Shown here in pieces: positions 52,076 to 60,747 of a DNA stretch of 64,000 nt. Under the pieces are notes generated by a model. The model saw only the letters and a program-made list of their open reading frames with translations. It made no database searches and was not told the origin of the DNA. Positions within the stretch are counted from its first letter, which is position 1. Each line of letters starts with the position of its first letter. This DNA comes from Candidatus Sphingomonas phytovorans (GTDB lineage: Bacteria; Pseudomonadota; Alphaproteobacteria; Sphingomonadales; Sphingomonadaceae), in NCBI GenBank assembly GCA_029202385.1, contig CP119314.1:5135001-5199000 (forward strand). The letters run 5' to 3'. Position numbers and translations under genes: made by a program.

Positions 52076-54289
52076 ATGCCCAAGCCAAAGCGTTCGCCCG
52101 GCCTTCCCACACGCGAGCAGATTCTCGACTTCATTACCTCGTCGGCCACGCCCGCCGGCAAGCGCGAGATCGCGCGCGCCTTCGGCCTGACCGCGCAGGA
52201 GAAGATCGGCCTGAAGGCGCTGCTCAAGGACATGGCTGACGAAGGGCTGATCGACAGCGCCCCGGGTCGCGCCTTTCATAAGCTGGGCGGGCTGCCCAAG
52301 GTCACGGTGCTGCGCATCGCCGATGTCGACGACGGCGGCAATGTGTGGGCGGTGCCCGAGCGCTGGGATTCCGATGCGCCCGCCCCGCGGCTGCGGGTGC
52401 GCGAACGCAAGCGCGGGGCGCTGGGCGTAGGCGACCGGGTGCTGGCGCGGACCGAGGAAGCCGGCAATGGCTGGATCGCCCATCCGATGAAGCAGCTCGC
52501 GCGCGGCGAGGAGCTTGTCCTTGGCGTGCTGCATCAGGAAGGTGGCAAGCTCTGGTTGCAGGGCGTGGAGAAGGAGCGGCGCGAGTTCATGGTCTCCGAC
52601 GCCGGCGATGCCGAGCCCGGCGACCTCGTGCTGGCGGAGAAGGCGGGGCGTCCGCCGCGGATAACGGTGCGGGTGACCGAGCGTCTCGGCGATCCGTTCG
52701 CGCCGCGCAGCTTCTCGCTGATCGCGATCCACAAGCTTGGCATTCCCAATGTCTTTTCGCCCGAGACGGTGGAGGAAGCGGAGCGCGTGGCGCAGATGCC
52801 GCTGGGGGATGGGCGCGAAGACCTGCGCGACCTGCCGATCGTCGCGATCGACCCCGCCGATGCGCGCGACCATGACGATGCGGTCTGGGCGGCGCCCGAC
52901 GACGACCCCGCCAATGACGGCGGGTGGAAGGCGATCGTGGCGATCGCCGATGTCAGCTTTTATGTCCGCCCCGGATCGGAGCTTGATCGCGAAGCGCGGC
53001 GGCGCGGCAACAGCGTCTATTTTCCCGATCGCGTCGTGCCGATGCTGCCCGAGGAATTGTCGGCCGACATGTGTTCGCTGAGGCAGGGCGTCGATCGCGC
53101 TGCGTTGGCGTGTCATTTGCAGATCGCGAAGAACGGCACGCTGAAGAGCTGGCGCTTCACGCGGGCGATCGTGCGGATCGCGGCGAACATTGCCTATGAG
53201 GATGCGCAGGCGGCGATCGACGGAACGATCGAGCACCCGCTGACCGACGTCGCGCTCAAGCCGCTCTGGGCATGCTGGAAGGCGCTTTACAAGGCGCGCG
53301 AGAAGCGTGACCCGCTCGATCTCGACCTGCCCGAGCGACGCGTGGTGCTCGACGAGAAGGGGCGTATCCTGTCGGTCGCGCCACGCGAGCGGCTCGATGC
53401 GCACAAGCTGATCGAGGATTACATGATCGCCGCGAACGTGGCGGCGGCCAAGGCGCTCGAGGCGAAGAAGGCGCCGGTCATGTACCGGGTGCACGAACAG
53501 CCGAGCCGCGAGAAGCTTGTCGCGCTCAAGGAGTATCTCAAGACCTTCGGTGTCGAGTTCGCGCTTGGCCAGGTGGTGCGACCGGCGACGTTCAACCACA
53601 TCCTCGACAAGGTTGGCGATGTGGATTTCCGGCCGCAGATCATGGAGCAGGTGCTGCGTACCCAGACCCAGGCCTATTACGGGCCGGAAAATCACGGCCA
53701 TTTCGGGCTCGCGCTGGGCAGCTATGCGCATTTCACCTCGCCGATCAGGCGCTATGCCGACCTGATCGTCCACCGCGCGCTGGTCGACGCCTACAAGCTC
53801 GGGCCGGGTGGACTGACCGAGGGCGAGGCAGCGTCGATGGACCGGATCGGCGAAAGCATCTCGATGCTCGAACGCCGCGCGATGGAGGCTGAGCGCGATA
53901 CGATCGATCGCTATGTCGCCGCCTTCCTCGCCGAACGCGTCGGCCAGGTGCTCGACGTGCGGATCACCGGCGTCGCCAATTTCGGCTTCTTCGCGACGGT
54001 CGAGGGCATCGGCGGCGACGGGCTGATGCCGGTGCGGGACATCGGCGGCGAATATTTCCGCTATGACGAGGCGGGGCGGCGGCTGATCGGCGACGAAACC
54101 GGCACCGAATATGCGAGCGGCCAACGGCTTCAACTGCGACTGGCCGAGGCCAATCCGGTATCGGGGGCGCTTCGCTTCGAAATGGTTGACGGCAAGGGCG
54201 CGGCGCCCGAGCGCGACAAGCGGCCGGCGCGGGTGATCAAGCGGCGCGGCCGGCCGGCCAATATCCGCCACCAGGGTCGCAAGCGGTGA
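52076..54289 (+). CDS. rnr: Ribonuclease R
   Basis: 3'-5' exoribonuclease that degrades structured RNA and helps ribosome and tmRNA quality control. 737 residues from the ATG at 52076: an N-terminal winged helix (REQILDFITSSATPAGKREIARAFGL), cold-shock domains (DDGGNVWAVPERWD, GVGDRVLARTEE), RNB catalytic domain with DLPIVAIDPADARDHDDAVWA (metal-binding Asp residues) and SYAHFTSPIRRYADLIVHRAL, and a C-terminal S1 domain (GQVLDVRITGVANFGFFATVEGIGGDGLMPV) with a basic tail. Its stop overlaps the next GTG. Confidence 0.97.
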   Translation: MPKPKRSPGLPTREQILDFITSSATPAGKREIARAFGLTAQEKIGLKALLKDMADEGLIDSAPGRAFHKLGGLPKVTVLRIADVDDGGNVWAVPERWDSDAPAPRLRVRERKRGALGVGDRVLARTEEAGNGWIAHPMKQLARGEELVLGVLHQEGGKLWLQGVEKERREFMVSDAGDAEPGDLVLAEKAGRPPRITVRVTERLGDPFAPRSFSLIAIHKLGIPNVFSPETVEEAERVAQMPLGDGREDLRDLPIVAIDPADARDHDDAVWAAPDDDPANDGGWKAIVAIADVSFYVRPGSELDREARRRGNSVYFPDRVVPMLPEELSADMCSLRQGVDRAALACHLQIAKNGTLKSWRFTRAIVRIAANIAYEDAQAAIDGTIEHPLTDVALKPLWACWKALYKAREKRDPLDLDLPERRVVLDEKGRILSVAPRERLDAHKLIEDYMIAANVAAAKALEAKKAPVMYRVHEQPSREKLVALKEYLKTFGVEFALGQVVRPATFNHILDKVGDVDFRPQIMEQVLRTQTQAYYGPENHGHFGLALGSYAHFTSPIRRYADLIVHRALVDAYKLGPGGLTEGEAASMDRIGESISMLERRAMEAERDTIDRYVAAFLAERVGQVLDVRITGVANFGFFATVEGIGGDGLMPVRDIGGEYFRYDEAGRRLIGDETGTEYASGQRLQLRLAEANPVSGALRFEMVDGKGAAPERDKRPARVIKRRGRPANIRHQGRKR

Positions 54290-54588
54290 GCCAGCTTCCG
54301 GCCGCCATCCGGCGCGTCCGTGGGCCAGTGGCGGCGCATTTCCTGGCGCATCATGCACTATCGCCCGAGGACGCGATCGATTTCGTGCCGAAAAACGGCG
54401 TGGAGCGCTGGTGGTTCGATCGCTTTCGCCGGATCGGCGCGCTGCGCGAGGCGGAGCCGGGCCGCTACTGGTTCGATTTGGTCGCCTATCACCTCGATGC
54501 TCAGGCGTTCAGCCGGCGCTGGGTGCCGATTGCCATCGCGGTGTCGGTCGTGATCGCTGCGGTGGCGATGCTCTTCTATCGGGGATGA
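54286..54588 (+). CDS. Small tail-anchored membrane protein coupled to rnr
   Basis: 100 residues from a GTG overlapping the rnr stop codon (GTGA). Mostly polar and aromatic (FVPKNGVERWWFDRFRRIGALREAEPGRYWFDLVAYHLDAQAFSRRW), ending in one transmembrane helix (VPIAIAVSVVIAAVAMLFYRG). Translational coupling suggests a link to RNase R, but there is no known family that I recognise. The N-terminal cytoplasmic part is well conserved-looking and the codon use is like its neighbour. Confidence 0.75.
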   Translation: MSQLPAAIRRVRGPVAAHFLAHHALSPEDAIDFVPKNGVERWWFDRFRRIGALREAEPGRYWFDLVAYHLDAQAFSRRWVPIAIAVSVVIAAVAMLFYRG

Positions 54589-54704
54589 AGCGGGGGGTGA
54601 TGTGACGGAGGCGGCCAGTCTTCCGGCGGCCAGGTTTCCACCAGGGGAGTGGTGTACCACGGCGTTTTCCGGCTCCTCTACCCGATAGCCTCACACGCAT
54701 GAAA

Positions 54705-54737
54705 AGCGGGGACCGACTTTCGCCGATCCCCGCTCGT
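54705..54737 (-). terminator. Terminator of the islet genes
   Basis: On the reverse strand AGCGGGGA, 14-base loop, TCCCCGCT followed by TTTC. It lies three bases after the stop of the 78-residue protein gene at 54740. Confidence 0.75.
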
Positions 54738-54739
54738 CT

Positions 54740-54976
54740 TCACACTGTCGCCCGCCTCAGAAAGGCCGCCCATTCGATGTGCGCCTCTGAAGCCCGGGCC
54801 ATGCATACTGCCAGTTTGCTATAAGCCTCTGTAAGTCGTGGGTCCCGATCAGCCTTGTCATCGGCCGCGGGGCCATCTGACGCCCGGTGAATTGATCGTA
54901 TCTGATCGAGGATGCATTCCTTTGCATTCTCCGTGTCGATGACCGCCTTTTCGAGTGGATGAATAGCATCGCTCAT
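54740..54976 (-). CDS. Small protein of the tail-spike islet
   Basis: 78 residues, MSDAIHPLEKAVIDTENAKE followed by a helical region with ILDQIRSIHRASDG and ending EAHIEWAAFLRRATV. No family recognised. It directly follows (3-base gap) the beta-helix protein gene on the same strand and precedes a terminator, so it is co-transcribed. Small proteins in this position in phages are sometimes tail-fibre chaperones, which is only a suggestion. Confidence 0.65.
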   Translation of the reverse strand: MSDAIHPLEKAVIDTENAKECILDQIRSIHRASDGPAADDKADRDPRLTEAYSKLAVCMARASEAHIEWAAFLRRATV

Positions 54977-54979
54977 TCT

Positions 54980-57094
54980 TTATCCCCTGTAGAGCAGCCA
55001 GTCGAACGTAGCGCCGGCCGGTGCGGGTGTTCCGAAGTTCACGGTAAAGCCGGTGTTCGACTTGCCAGTGATCCAGTAGGACGTGTTCCAGTTTGGCGTG
55101 ACGACGATACCGAAGCCGGCGTCCACTTCGGCTTGCGCTGGGATGAAGCCGCTGACCCCTGGCGGGAAATCCTGGCCGTTGAATGCAACCGAGCCGGTGT
55201 CGCTGAACGATGTCTGCGTTCCTGGAAACTCCCAGAAGCCATCGAAATATCCTGACTTCGTGCCGCGATAGACACGTCGAAAATAGCCGGCGCCTGCACT
55301 GTTCCAACTCATATCCACGCGTTGGCCGCTGGCAATCACCACATTCTTGTAGGTGAGGTCAGCGCCGGAGGAACCTTCGAACAACGGGCGCCAGTTCACA
55401 CCGGTTTCACCACGCCGCCCGAGGATCGTCGTGGCATACCAGTAGGTGGCGGGAGCAAGGGTCGAAGATCCATCGGCGACCGCGATCGGCCCGGAAGTGA
55501 ACTGTGCGGTCCCCGTGCCCTTTGCGGTAGGGAAGGCGATCGCGACGCTCGCAGCCGAGGCCGGGACTGTCACGTTTTGCGAGCCTACATTGTTCGAAAA
55601 GACGAGCGCGTTCGCCCCATCGAAGCCGGTGATCCCGCGCAACGCCATCTGACTGTCGCAGGTGACCAGCGATCTGTCGGCAGCAAGCTTGTCGTCCTTA
55701 AGCAGGTTCGGTGTCGACTGCGTAATTCTCCACCGGGGCGCCGAAGCGGACCACGCCGCCTGAGCGCCCCGCAAATTGGCCGCGCGTCGCCATTCAGCGG
55801 TGCCGGCGTTGATAATGGGGCCGTAGATCGTATCCAGGACCGACACGTTGCAATTGTCGAATACGGTGGAAATATTAACCGGTGTGTCGACCACGATGCC
55901 CGCGGCGGGTGCCCGGCCGAGCGGAACCGCCCCGCCACTTCCTGTGACCGCCAGCTTCGACAATTGGCTCCCGGTGACGTTTTCGGCGATGACGCCCCAT
56001 CGATTGCTTTCGAATGCGCAGGAATCGAAATTGAGCGTATTTGATACGAGATTGCCGCCGGTCCAGGTCGATCCGTTCCAATAGACCCAATAATAATTGG
56101 TCGCGCCGCCGAGACGAACCGCGCATTCACCTACTTCCATGCGGGTATTCATGATGGTCGAGCCAGGTCCGCCGCAACTGATGCCGACACCCCAGCCTGT
56201 GAAGGAGGAGTTCAATACGGTGAAGTGGCCTGTGGTATAAAGTCCATAGCTTTCTCGAAACTGGGTCTCCACCTCGTTGAGTGTGCGACCGGCATTGTAA
56301 TACAGGCCAGTGAAGGAGCAGTTCGAGAACACCGTGTTGAACGAAGAGACGTCCATCAAGCCACGATGCGTCGAGCCAAAGTTGCAGCCCTCGAAATAGT
56401 TGTTCGTCGTGTCCACGAGAAACATGACTGTCGCGTAACGCCCATAGGTCGCAATAAGCTGAACATTCTTGAAAATGACCTGGCGACCCGTGGGCGGTCC
56501 TTCGGTGGCCGTGTCGTACAAGGTGCCATCTGCCTTGTAGAGCTTGTTGTCCCTGCCGTTGATATACCCTTCCGGAATGAAGATGCAGGGGCGTTCCTGC
56601 GAGTCGCCAACGACCCACCGGATCAAGCTGGCGTTGGTCGTTCCTTTGATGCCAGTTCCTTCCATATGGATGGTGCCAGACCCGGCCGGCACGCCGGGTT
56701 CTGCTGGCGTCCAGGGAATGATCGCTTCGCTGGCGTTGCACCAGATCGTGCCGGGCGGCAGGAGGAACGGACCCCAGCGCATTGCTGCCTGGATCGCCTG
56801 GCTATTGGCGGTCTGAATCGCTGTGCCTGGTGGCGTGGGATGCACCAGCGCGCCGAATGCCGTGGCCAGAGGCTTGCTCATTGGCGCGAGCTTGAAAATG
56901 CGGCCATCGGCTGCCGCGAACGAGGTGCGGGGGTTCTTGGTCAAATAGACCCCGGTCAGCGTCGAGTCGTATGCGTAGGTCTCGGCGCCGACCCCGTCGA
57001 GCGAATAGCCCGTGGTAATCACGGTCTTTTCGGTTGACGCAATGGTTTGGCCATTGGCGGACGTAAAAAGCCCAACTGAATACAGGTTTGGCAT
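54980..57094 (-). CDS. Phage tail-spike-like right-handed beta-helix protein
   Basis: 704 residues from the ATG at 57094 with GGGAGAG before it. No signal peptide. The N-terminal part (MPNLYSVGLFTSANGQTIAS...GTIHMEGTGIKG) resembles capsid-attachment heads. A long run of pectate-lyase-type repeats follows (NTVFSNCSFTGLYYNAG, NYFEGCNFGSTHRGL, FDSCAFESNRWGVIAENVTGS, FDNCNVSVLDTIYGPI). The C-terminus has fibronectin-like strands and FTVNFGTPAPAGATFDWLLYRG, typical of phage structural proteins. GC is lower than around it. It may be a domesticated phage depolymerase, a prophage remnant, or part of a tailocin. Confidence 0.75.
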   Translation of the reverse strand: MPNLYSVGLFTSANGQTIASTEKTVITTGYSLDGVGAETYAYDSTLTGVYLTKNPRTSFAAADGRIFKLAPMSKPLATAFGALVHPTPPGTAIQTANSQAIQAAMRWGPFLLPPGTIWCNASEAIIPWTPAEPGVPAGSGTIHMEGTGIKGTTNASLIRWVVGDSQERPCIFIPEGYINGRDNKLYKADGTLYDTATEGPPTGRQVIFKNVQLIATYGRYATVMFLVDTTNNYFEGCNFGSTHRGLMDVSSFNTVFSNCSFTGLYYNAGRTLNEVETQFRESYGLYTTGHFTVLNSSFTGWGVGISCGGPGSTIMNTRMEVGECAVRLGGATNYYWVYWNGSTWTGGNLVSNTLNFDSCAFESNRWGVIAENVTGSQLSKLAVTGSGGAVPLGRAPAAGIVVDTPVNISTVFDNCNVSVLDTIYGPIINAGTAEWRRAANLRGAQAAWSASAPRWRITQSTPNLLKDDKLAADRSLVTCDSQMALRGITGFDGANALVFSNNVGSQNVTVPASAASVAIAFPTAKGTGTAQFTSGPIAVADGSSTLAPATYWYATTILGRRGETGVNWRPLFEGSSGADLTYKNVVIASGQRVDMSWNSAGAGYFRRVYRGTKSGYFDGFWEFPGTQTSFSDTGSVAFNGQDFPPGVSGFIPAQAEVDAGFGIVVTPNWNTSYWITGKSNTGFTVNFGTPAPAGATFDWLLYRG

Positions 57095-57293
57095 TGGTCT
57101 CTCCCTTGGCCCGGATGGGCTGCGGATGAATTTTATAAGAATCCGAAAGACTTCGGATGGGCTTCGACCTTCATTTCGCCGGGCACCTGGCAAATGCGCG
57201 AGCCGCTATTCGCCTCCTCTCTCGAGAAAGCGGCTGTGCTGATTGATCCAAGCAATCCGGCCTTTGGATCGGCCTGGGATTCTTCTAGATTCG

Positions 57294-57536
57294 ATGGACC
57301 CGCGTTTGAATCAGGCGGCGATTTTCGACATTTTGATCGATATGAATGAAGCGCGGACAGTGGCCCTTGAGGATACCGTGAAGGATTTCCTCGAAGAAAT
57401 TGCCCGGATGGCCGGATCTGCCCTCAAGACGCGAGTGACAGCTTCTTCGTGTTCTGACCTCGCGCGTGACTGTCGACTACCGGCTCAGCTTGAGCCGATC
57501 GTCTTGACGCGCCGGTCGTCGGCTCCCGGTAAATGA
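57294..57536 (+). CDS. Possible small protein (80 residues)
   Basis: From the ATG at 57294: MDPRLNQAAIFDILIDMNEA, a helical acidic stretch (RTVALEDTVKDFLEEIARMAGSALK) and a less ordered tail. There is no ribosome binding site and no known family. It lies in a gene-free gap (57095-57623) beside the tail-spike islet. The call is tentative. Confidence 0.25.
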   Translation: MDPRLNQAAIFDILIDMNEARTVALEDTVKDFLEEIARMAGSALKTRVTASSCSDLARDCRLPAQLEPIVLTRRSSAPGK

Positions 57537-57623
57537 CCGCAAGCGAATCTTTAGTATTGAGGAATTCGGGTAGCGACATTTCGTACATTCGTGGCCCGAC
57601 ATCGGGTTCGCCCCCGGGAGAAG

Positions 57624-58787
57624 CTACCCCGCCCGGAACGTAAGTCCCGCCTTAGCCTCGAGCCGTTTGACCAGCATCTCGCCGAGCAGCGCGCCGGGCG
57701 TCCAGATGCCGCCTTCTCCCGCGACATCCTGCACCAGGCACAAGGCTGTCTCAGCGATCATTTTGCTGGTCGAACCATAGCCCGGGTCGCGGTCCCCGGT
57801 GACGACTGAGTCGACCCTGGTCCCGTCCGGCATCTCGCCGATGAACAATATGTCGTAATAACCGTTCTCGCGCTCTTCCCTGGACGGGCCTTCGCCGGGC
57901 TTGGGCCCCTTGTCGCTGGCGAGCGGGTTGATCTTCGCGATCGCCTCCGCCGCCGCCTTGCCGATATCGCCGAGGCCGGCGACCATCATCTCGTCATAGA
58001 CGAAGTCGGCGCCATAGGCCTCGCCGAGCAGGAAGTTGGTGCGGTGGACGTTCTTGGTGTTGATCGGCGCCATGATGAACGGAGCGACCCAGGCCTCGAT
58101 CGTCTTGTCGTAATCGGGCAGCAGGCCCCTGGGCTGGCTCGGGCCCTGGAAACCCGGGGTCAGCGAGAAGGGGTTGGTCAGCAGGCCAAGGATCGAGGGG
58201 TCGCGCGCGGTGGCGGCGAGCGTTGCCTTGAGGCTGGCCGCCGTGCCGCCGGAAAAGCCGCCCTGCATCTTGCGCACCCGGCATTTCACGCGGGGGGCGG
58301 GCTTGCCGTATTTCAGCTTTGCCGCATCCTGGAGCGTGAGGACGCCGAGGTCGAACGGGATCGAATCGAACCCGCACGAAAAGACGATGCGCGCGCCGGT
58401 GCGCCTCGCGGTCTCATGATGCGCGTCGATCATGTGGCGCATCCAGGCGGGCTCGCCGCACAGGTCGACATAGGCGGTGCCGGTCTCGGCGCAGGCGGCG
58501 ACGAGGTCGCTGCCGTAGAGCTGGTACGGGCCCACGGTGGTGAGCATCACCGCCGTGCGGTCACACAGGGCCCTGAGGCTTGCGGGGTCGTCGGAATTGG
58601 CGGTGAGCAAGGGGATGCTCGCCGGTGCCCCGATCTCGTCGCGGACCTCCTGCAGCTTGGACAGCGACCGTCCGGCCATCGCCCAGCGGGGTGAGTCGGG
58701 CCCGGGATAGGCGTGGATGAGATATTCCGCGACCAGGCGTCCGGTAAAGCCGGTGGCGCCATATACGATGATATCGAAGTCGCGCAT
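57624..58787 (-). CDS. Saccharopine dehydrogenase-like (trans-acting enoyl reductase type) protein
   Basis: 387 residues. The N-terminal Rossmann motif is DIIVYGATGFTGRLVAEYLIHA, followed by WAMAGRSLSKLQEV, MLTTVGPYQLYGSDLVAACAETGTAYVDLCGEPAWMRHMIDAHHETA and IVFSCGFDSIPFDLG. This is the pattern of the saccharopine dehydrogenase-like/trans-acting enoyl reductase family, whose mycobacterial member reduces polyketide-derived lipids. Probable NAD(P)-dependent reductase of unknown substrate. A palindromic repeat lies upstream. Confidence 0.88.
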   Translation of the reverse strand: MRDFDIIVYGATGFTGRLVAEYLIHAYPGPDSPRWAMAGRSLSKLQEVRDEIGAPASIPLLTANSDDPASLRALCDRTAVMLTTVGPYQLYGSDLVAACAETGTAYVDLCGEPAWMRHMIDAHHETARRTGARIVFSCGFDSIPFDLGVLTLQDAAKLKYGKPAPRVKCRVRKMQGGFSGGTAASLKATLAATARDPSILGLLTNPFSLTPGFQGPSQPRGLLPDYDKTIEAWVAPFIMAPINTKNVHRTNFLLGEAYGADFVYDEMMVAGLGDIGKAAAEAIAKINPLASDKGPKPGEGPSREERENGYYDILFIGEMPDGTRVDSVVTGDRDPGYGSTSKMIAETALCLVQDVAGEGGIWTPGALLGEMLVKRLEAKAGLTFRAG

Positions 58788-58800
58788 CTTGCTTTCCCTC

Positions 58801-58890
58801 CGTCACCCCGGACCTGTTCCGGGGGCCGCCTGTCCGAAGGCGATGGCGAGAGTGTGGGGCAGGGCGGATGCCGGAACAAGCCTGACGTGA
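58801..58890. repeat. Palindromic repeat, CGTCACCCCGGACCTGTT family
   Basis: CGTCACCCCGGACCTGTTCC opens the element, and CCGGAACAAGCCTGACGTGA (58871-58890) is its inverted partner with mismatches. It is the same family as 21769-21874. It lies 14 bases upstream of the saccharopine-dehydrogenase-like gene. The rest of 58891-59135 has no supported gene. Confidence 0.65.
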
Positions 58891-59135
58891 GCCTGTCGAA
58901 AGATCCGGCGTGATGACCGTGCCATCGCGGCCTTTTGGGGTGAGACACATCGCGCGCCCAATGCTGCTTCTACGATCTTCTTCCTTGCCCTCCCCGACAT
59001 AGCGGGTCCTGACATTCGCTCGAAACAAGCAACTGTGAGTCGCTTCGTTCAAAACGATCAAGCCGCTCCTGTTTGTGGGTAGGCCGGGCAAGTGCTATAA
59101 CCGGCGCACGAAGGCATGTTTTCGGGAGATATCCG

Positions 59136-59447
59136 ATGCGTCGCTTGGCTCTGCTCGTAACCGCTTCAGCGTTTCTGGGGGCTTTGCCGATGCCGGCATT
59201 GGGCCAGGAAAGCCTGCTTGCGAAAGCTGACCAGGATCGAGTCATCTGTGTTCCGCTGCGCAACAAGAGCGGTACGCTTGCGGGCGGCCAAGTGTGCCGA
59301 ACCGGGCAAGAATGGGAAATCGCTTTGGCGAAGGTGAGGCCCAAACAAACCGATTGGACAGTCACCGGACGGAGAAATGCCAGTCTCTCGAATCCGCATT
59401 CCTTCGGTATAGAATTCAAGCAGTTTTTAAATCCCGGCCGACAATAG
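59136..59447 (+). CDS. Small exported protein
   Basis: 103 residues from the ATG at 59136 (CGGGAGAT before it). Signal peptide MRRLALLVTASAFLGALPMP-ALGQ; the mature part contains VICVPLRNKSGTLAGGQVCRTGQEWEIALAKVRPKQTDW, with two cysteines that may pair. The pattern VCRTGQEWE is seen in hypothetical sphingomonad secreted proteins. Function unknown. Confidence 0.7.
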   Translation: MRRLALLVTASAFLGALPMPALGQESLLAKADQDRVICVPLRNKSGTLAGGQVCRTGQEWEIALAKVRPKQTDWTVTGRRNASLSNPHSFGIEFKQFLNPGRQ

Positions 59448-59527
59448 CCGGACAGGATATTCGGTTGGCATGATTTGAGCGTCGCCTGCTGTCTTAGCGT
59501 GCGACCCGGCTGAAACCATGTAGCCGC

Positions 59528-60199
59528 TTATGCGGCTACCGGGTCGGGCGCAAATGACGCCAGCTGCGCCTTCAGTGCCTGCTCGAACGCAGGTCGTTGC
59601 ATGCATCGGTCGCGATAGGCGACCACATTGGGGAATTCGGCCAGCAGGGTGTCGTCCGAAACCTCGCGCAGCACCGTCGTCATGATGATATCGGCGGCGC
59701 TGAAATCGCCCTCGAGATAGGGCTTCTCACCGAGCCAGCCCGACAATCCCGCGAGCCGGCCGCGCAGATTGTCGATCACCTGCGGCCGGCGCAGCCTGCC
59801 CCATTCGGCGTCCTTGTTGAACGTATCGATATTCACCAAGTCGAACACGAACGGCTCGACGCTGTTGAGCGCGGCGGTGATCCAGGTGAGCACGCGTGAC
59901 CGACCCGCCGGGCCGCCGGGCATGAGTTTTTCGGAACGCTCGGCGATGCGCAGGACCATCGCGCCGCTTTCGAACATCTGCACTTCATCGTCGCGATAGG
60001 CGGGCACCTGTCCGAAGGGCTGCTCGCGCCGGTAATCCTCGCTTTTGGCGGTCTCGAAACCGATCAGCCGCTCGCGATAGCCGATGCCAGCTTCCTCGCA
60101 CGCCCAGCGTGGCCGAAGATCCCGGACGAACCCGCGTGCGAAATCGGGCACCCAGGCAAAGCTCGTGATCTCGATATCGGCGTTTGGGTCGATCGGCAT
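59528..60199 (-). CDS. Glutathione S-transferase family protein
   Basis: 223 residues. N-terminal GST domain (ITSFAWVPDFARGFVRDLRPRWACEEAGIGYRERLI, QPFGQVPAYRDDEVQMFESGAMVLRIAE) and C-terminal helical domain (LEGDFSAADIIMTTVLREV). It is divergent from the MarR gene, so regulation by that protein is likely. Substrate unknown; the MarR-GST arrangement suits response to electrophiles. Confidence 0.9.
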   Translation of the reverse strand: MPIDPNADIEITSFAWVPDFARGFVRDLRPRWACEEAGIGYRERLIGFETAKSEDYRREQPFGQVPAYRDDEVQMFESGAMVLRIAERSEKLMPGGPAGRSRVLTWITAALNSVEPFVFDLVNIDTFNKDAEWGRLRRPQVIDNLRGRLAGLSGWLGEKPYLEGDFSAADIIMTTVLREVSDDTLLAEFPNVVAYRDRCMQRPAFEQALKAQLASFAPDPVAA

Positions 60200-60222
60200 G
60201 TGGCGCGCCCTTCATGAACTGC

Positions 60223-60251
60223 TTGACAGAATAGGTTGATATCAACATAAA
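60223..60251 (+). promoter_or_regulatory. MarR promoter with overlapping palindrome
   Basis: TTGACA (60223-60228), a 17-base spacer and CATAAA (60246-60251). The spacer contains the perfect palindrome GTTGATATCAAC (60235-60246), a likely operator. The ATG of marR follows seven bases after the -10 box with no ribosome binding site, so a leaderless transcript is expected. On the other strand the same site would control the GST gene. Confidence 0.6.
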
Positions 60252-60257
60252 TTCCCA

Positions 60258-60710
60258 ATGTCAAAACACGTCCTGGTCTCAGCTGAGCAAACGCATTTCG
60301 TGCGGGATCATTGCCTGTGCCTGGCTGCCCAGAGGGCAGCGCGGGCGCTGTCACGCCGATTCGACGATGCTTTTCGCGGCTTTGGCATTACCAGCGGCCA
60401 GTTCTCGCTTTTGAACGCGCTCAATCGACCTGTGCCGCCGTCGATCAGTTCGGTCGCGAACCTGCTGGCGATGGACCGCACGAGCCTGACCGCCAACCTC
60501 AAGCCGCTGCAACGGGACGGTCTCGTCCGCATGGAGGCCGATCCGGTCGACCGGCGGATCAGGCGGCTGGCCCTTACTGACGTGGGAAAGCAGGTACTGG
60601 CGCAGGCGATGCCGGTGTGGACCAGCGTGCACGGCGATATCGACATGAATCTGGCGTCCGGTCCTGCCAGCGGCGACGCGCTCCGCTCGGGGCTCGCTGC
60701 ACTGCTCTGA
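60258..60710 (+). CDS. MarR family transcriptional regulator
   Basis: 150 residues. MSKHVLVSAEQTHFVRDHCL, then the winged helix-turn-helix with GITSGQFSLLNALNRPVPPSISSVANLLAMDRTSLTANLKPLQRDGLVRMEADPVDRRIRRLALTDVGKQVL (DxRxxRxxLT wing). It likely binds the palindrome at its own promoter and the divergent GST promoter. The inducer is unknown. The start is close to the -10 box (see promoter). Confidence 0.9.
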   Translation: MSKHVLVSAEQTHFVRDHCLCLAAQRAARALSRRFDDAFRGFGITSGQFSLLNALNRPVPPSISSVANLLAMDRTSLTANLKPLQRDGLVRMEADPVDRRIRRLALTDVGKQVLAQAMPVWTSVHGDIDMNLASGPASGDALRSGLAALL

Positions 60711-60747
60711 GATGTCCTGACGCGCACTGTTTCTCGGGGAAGAGCCT

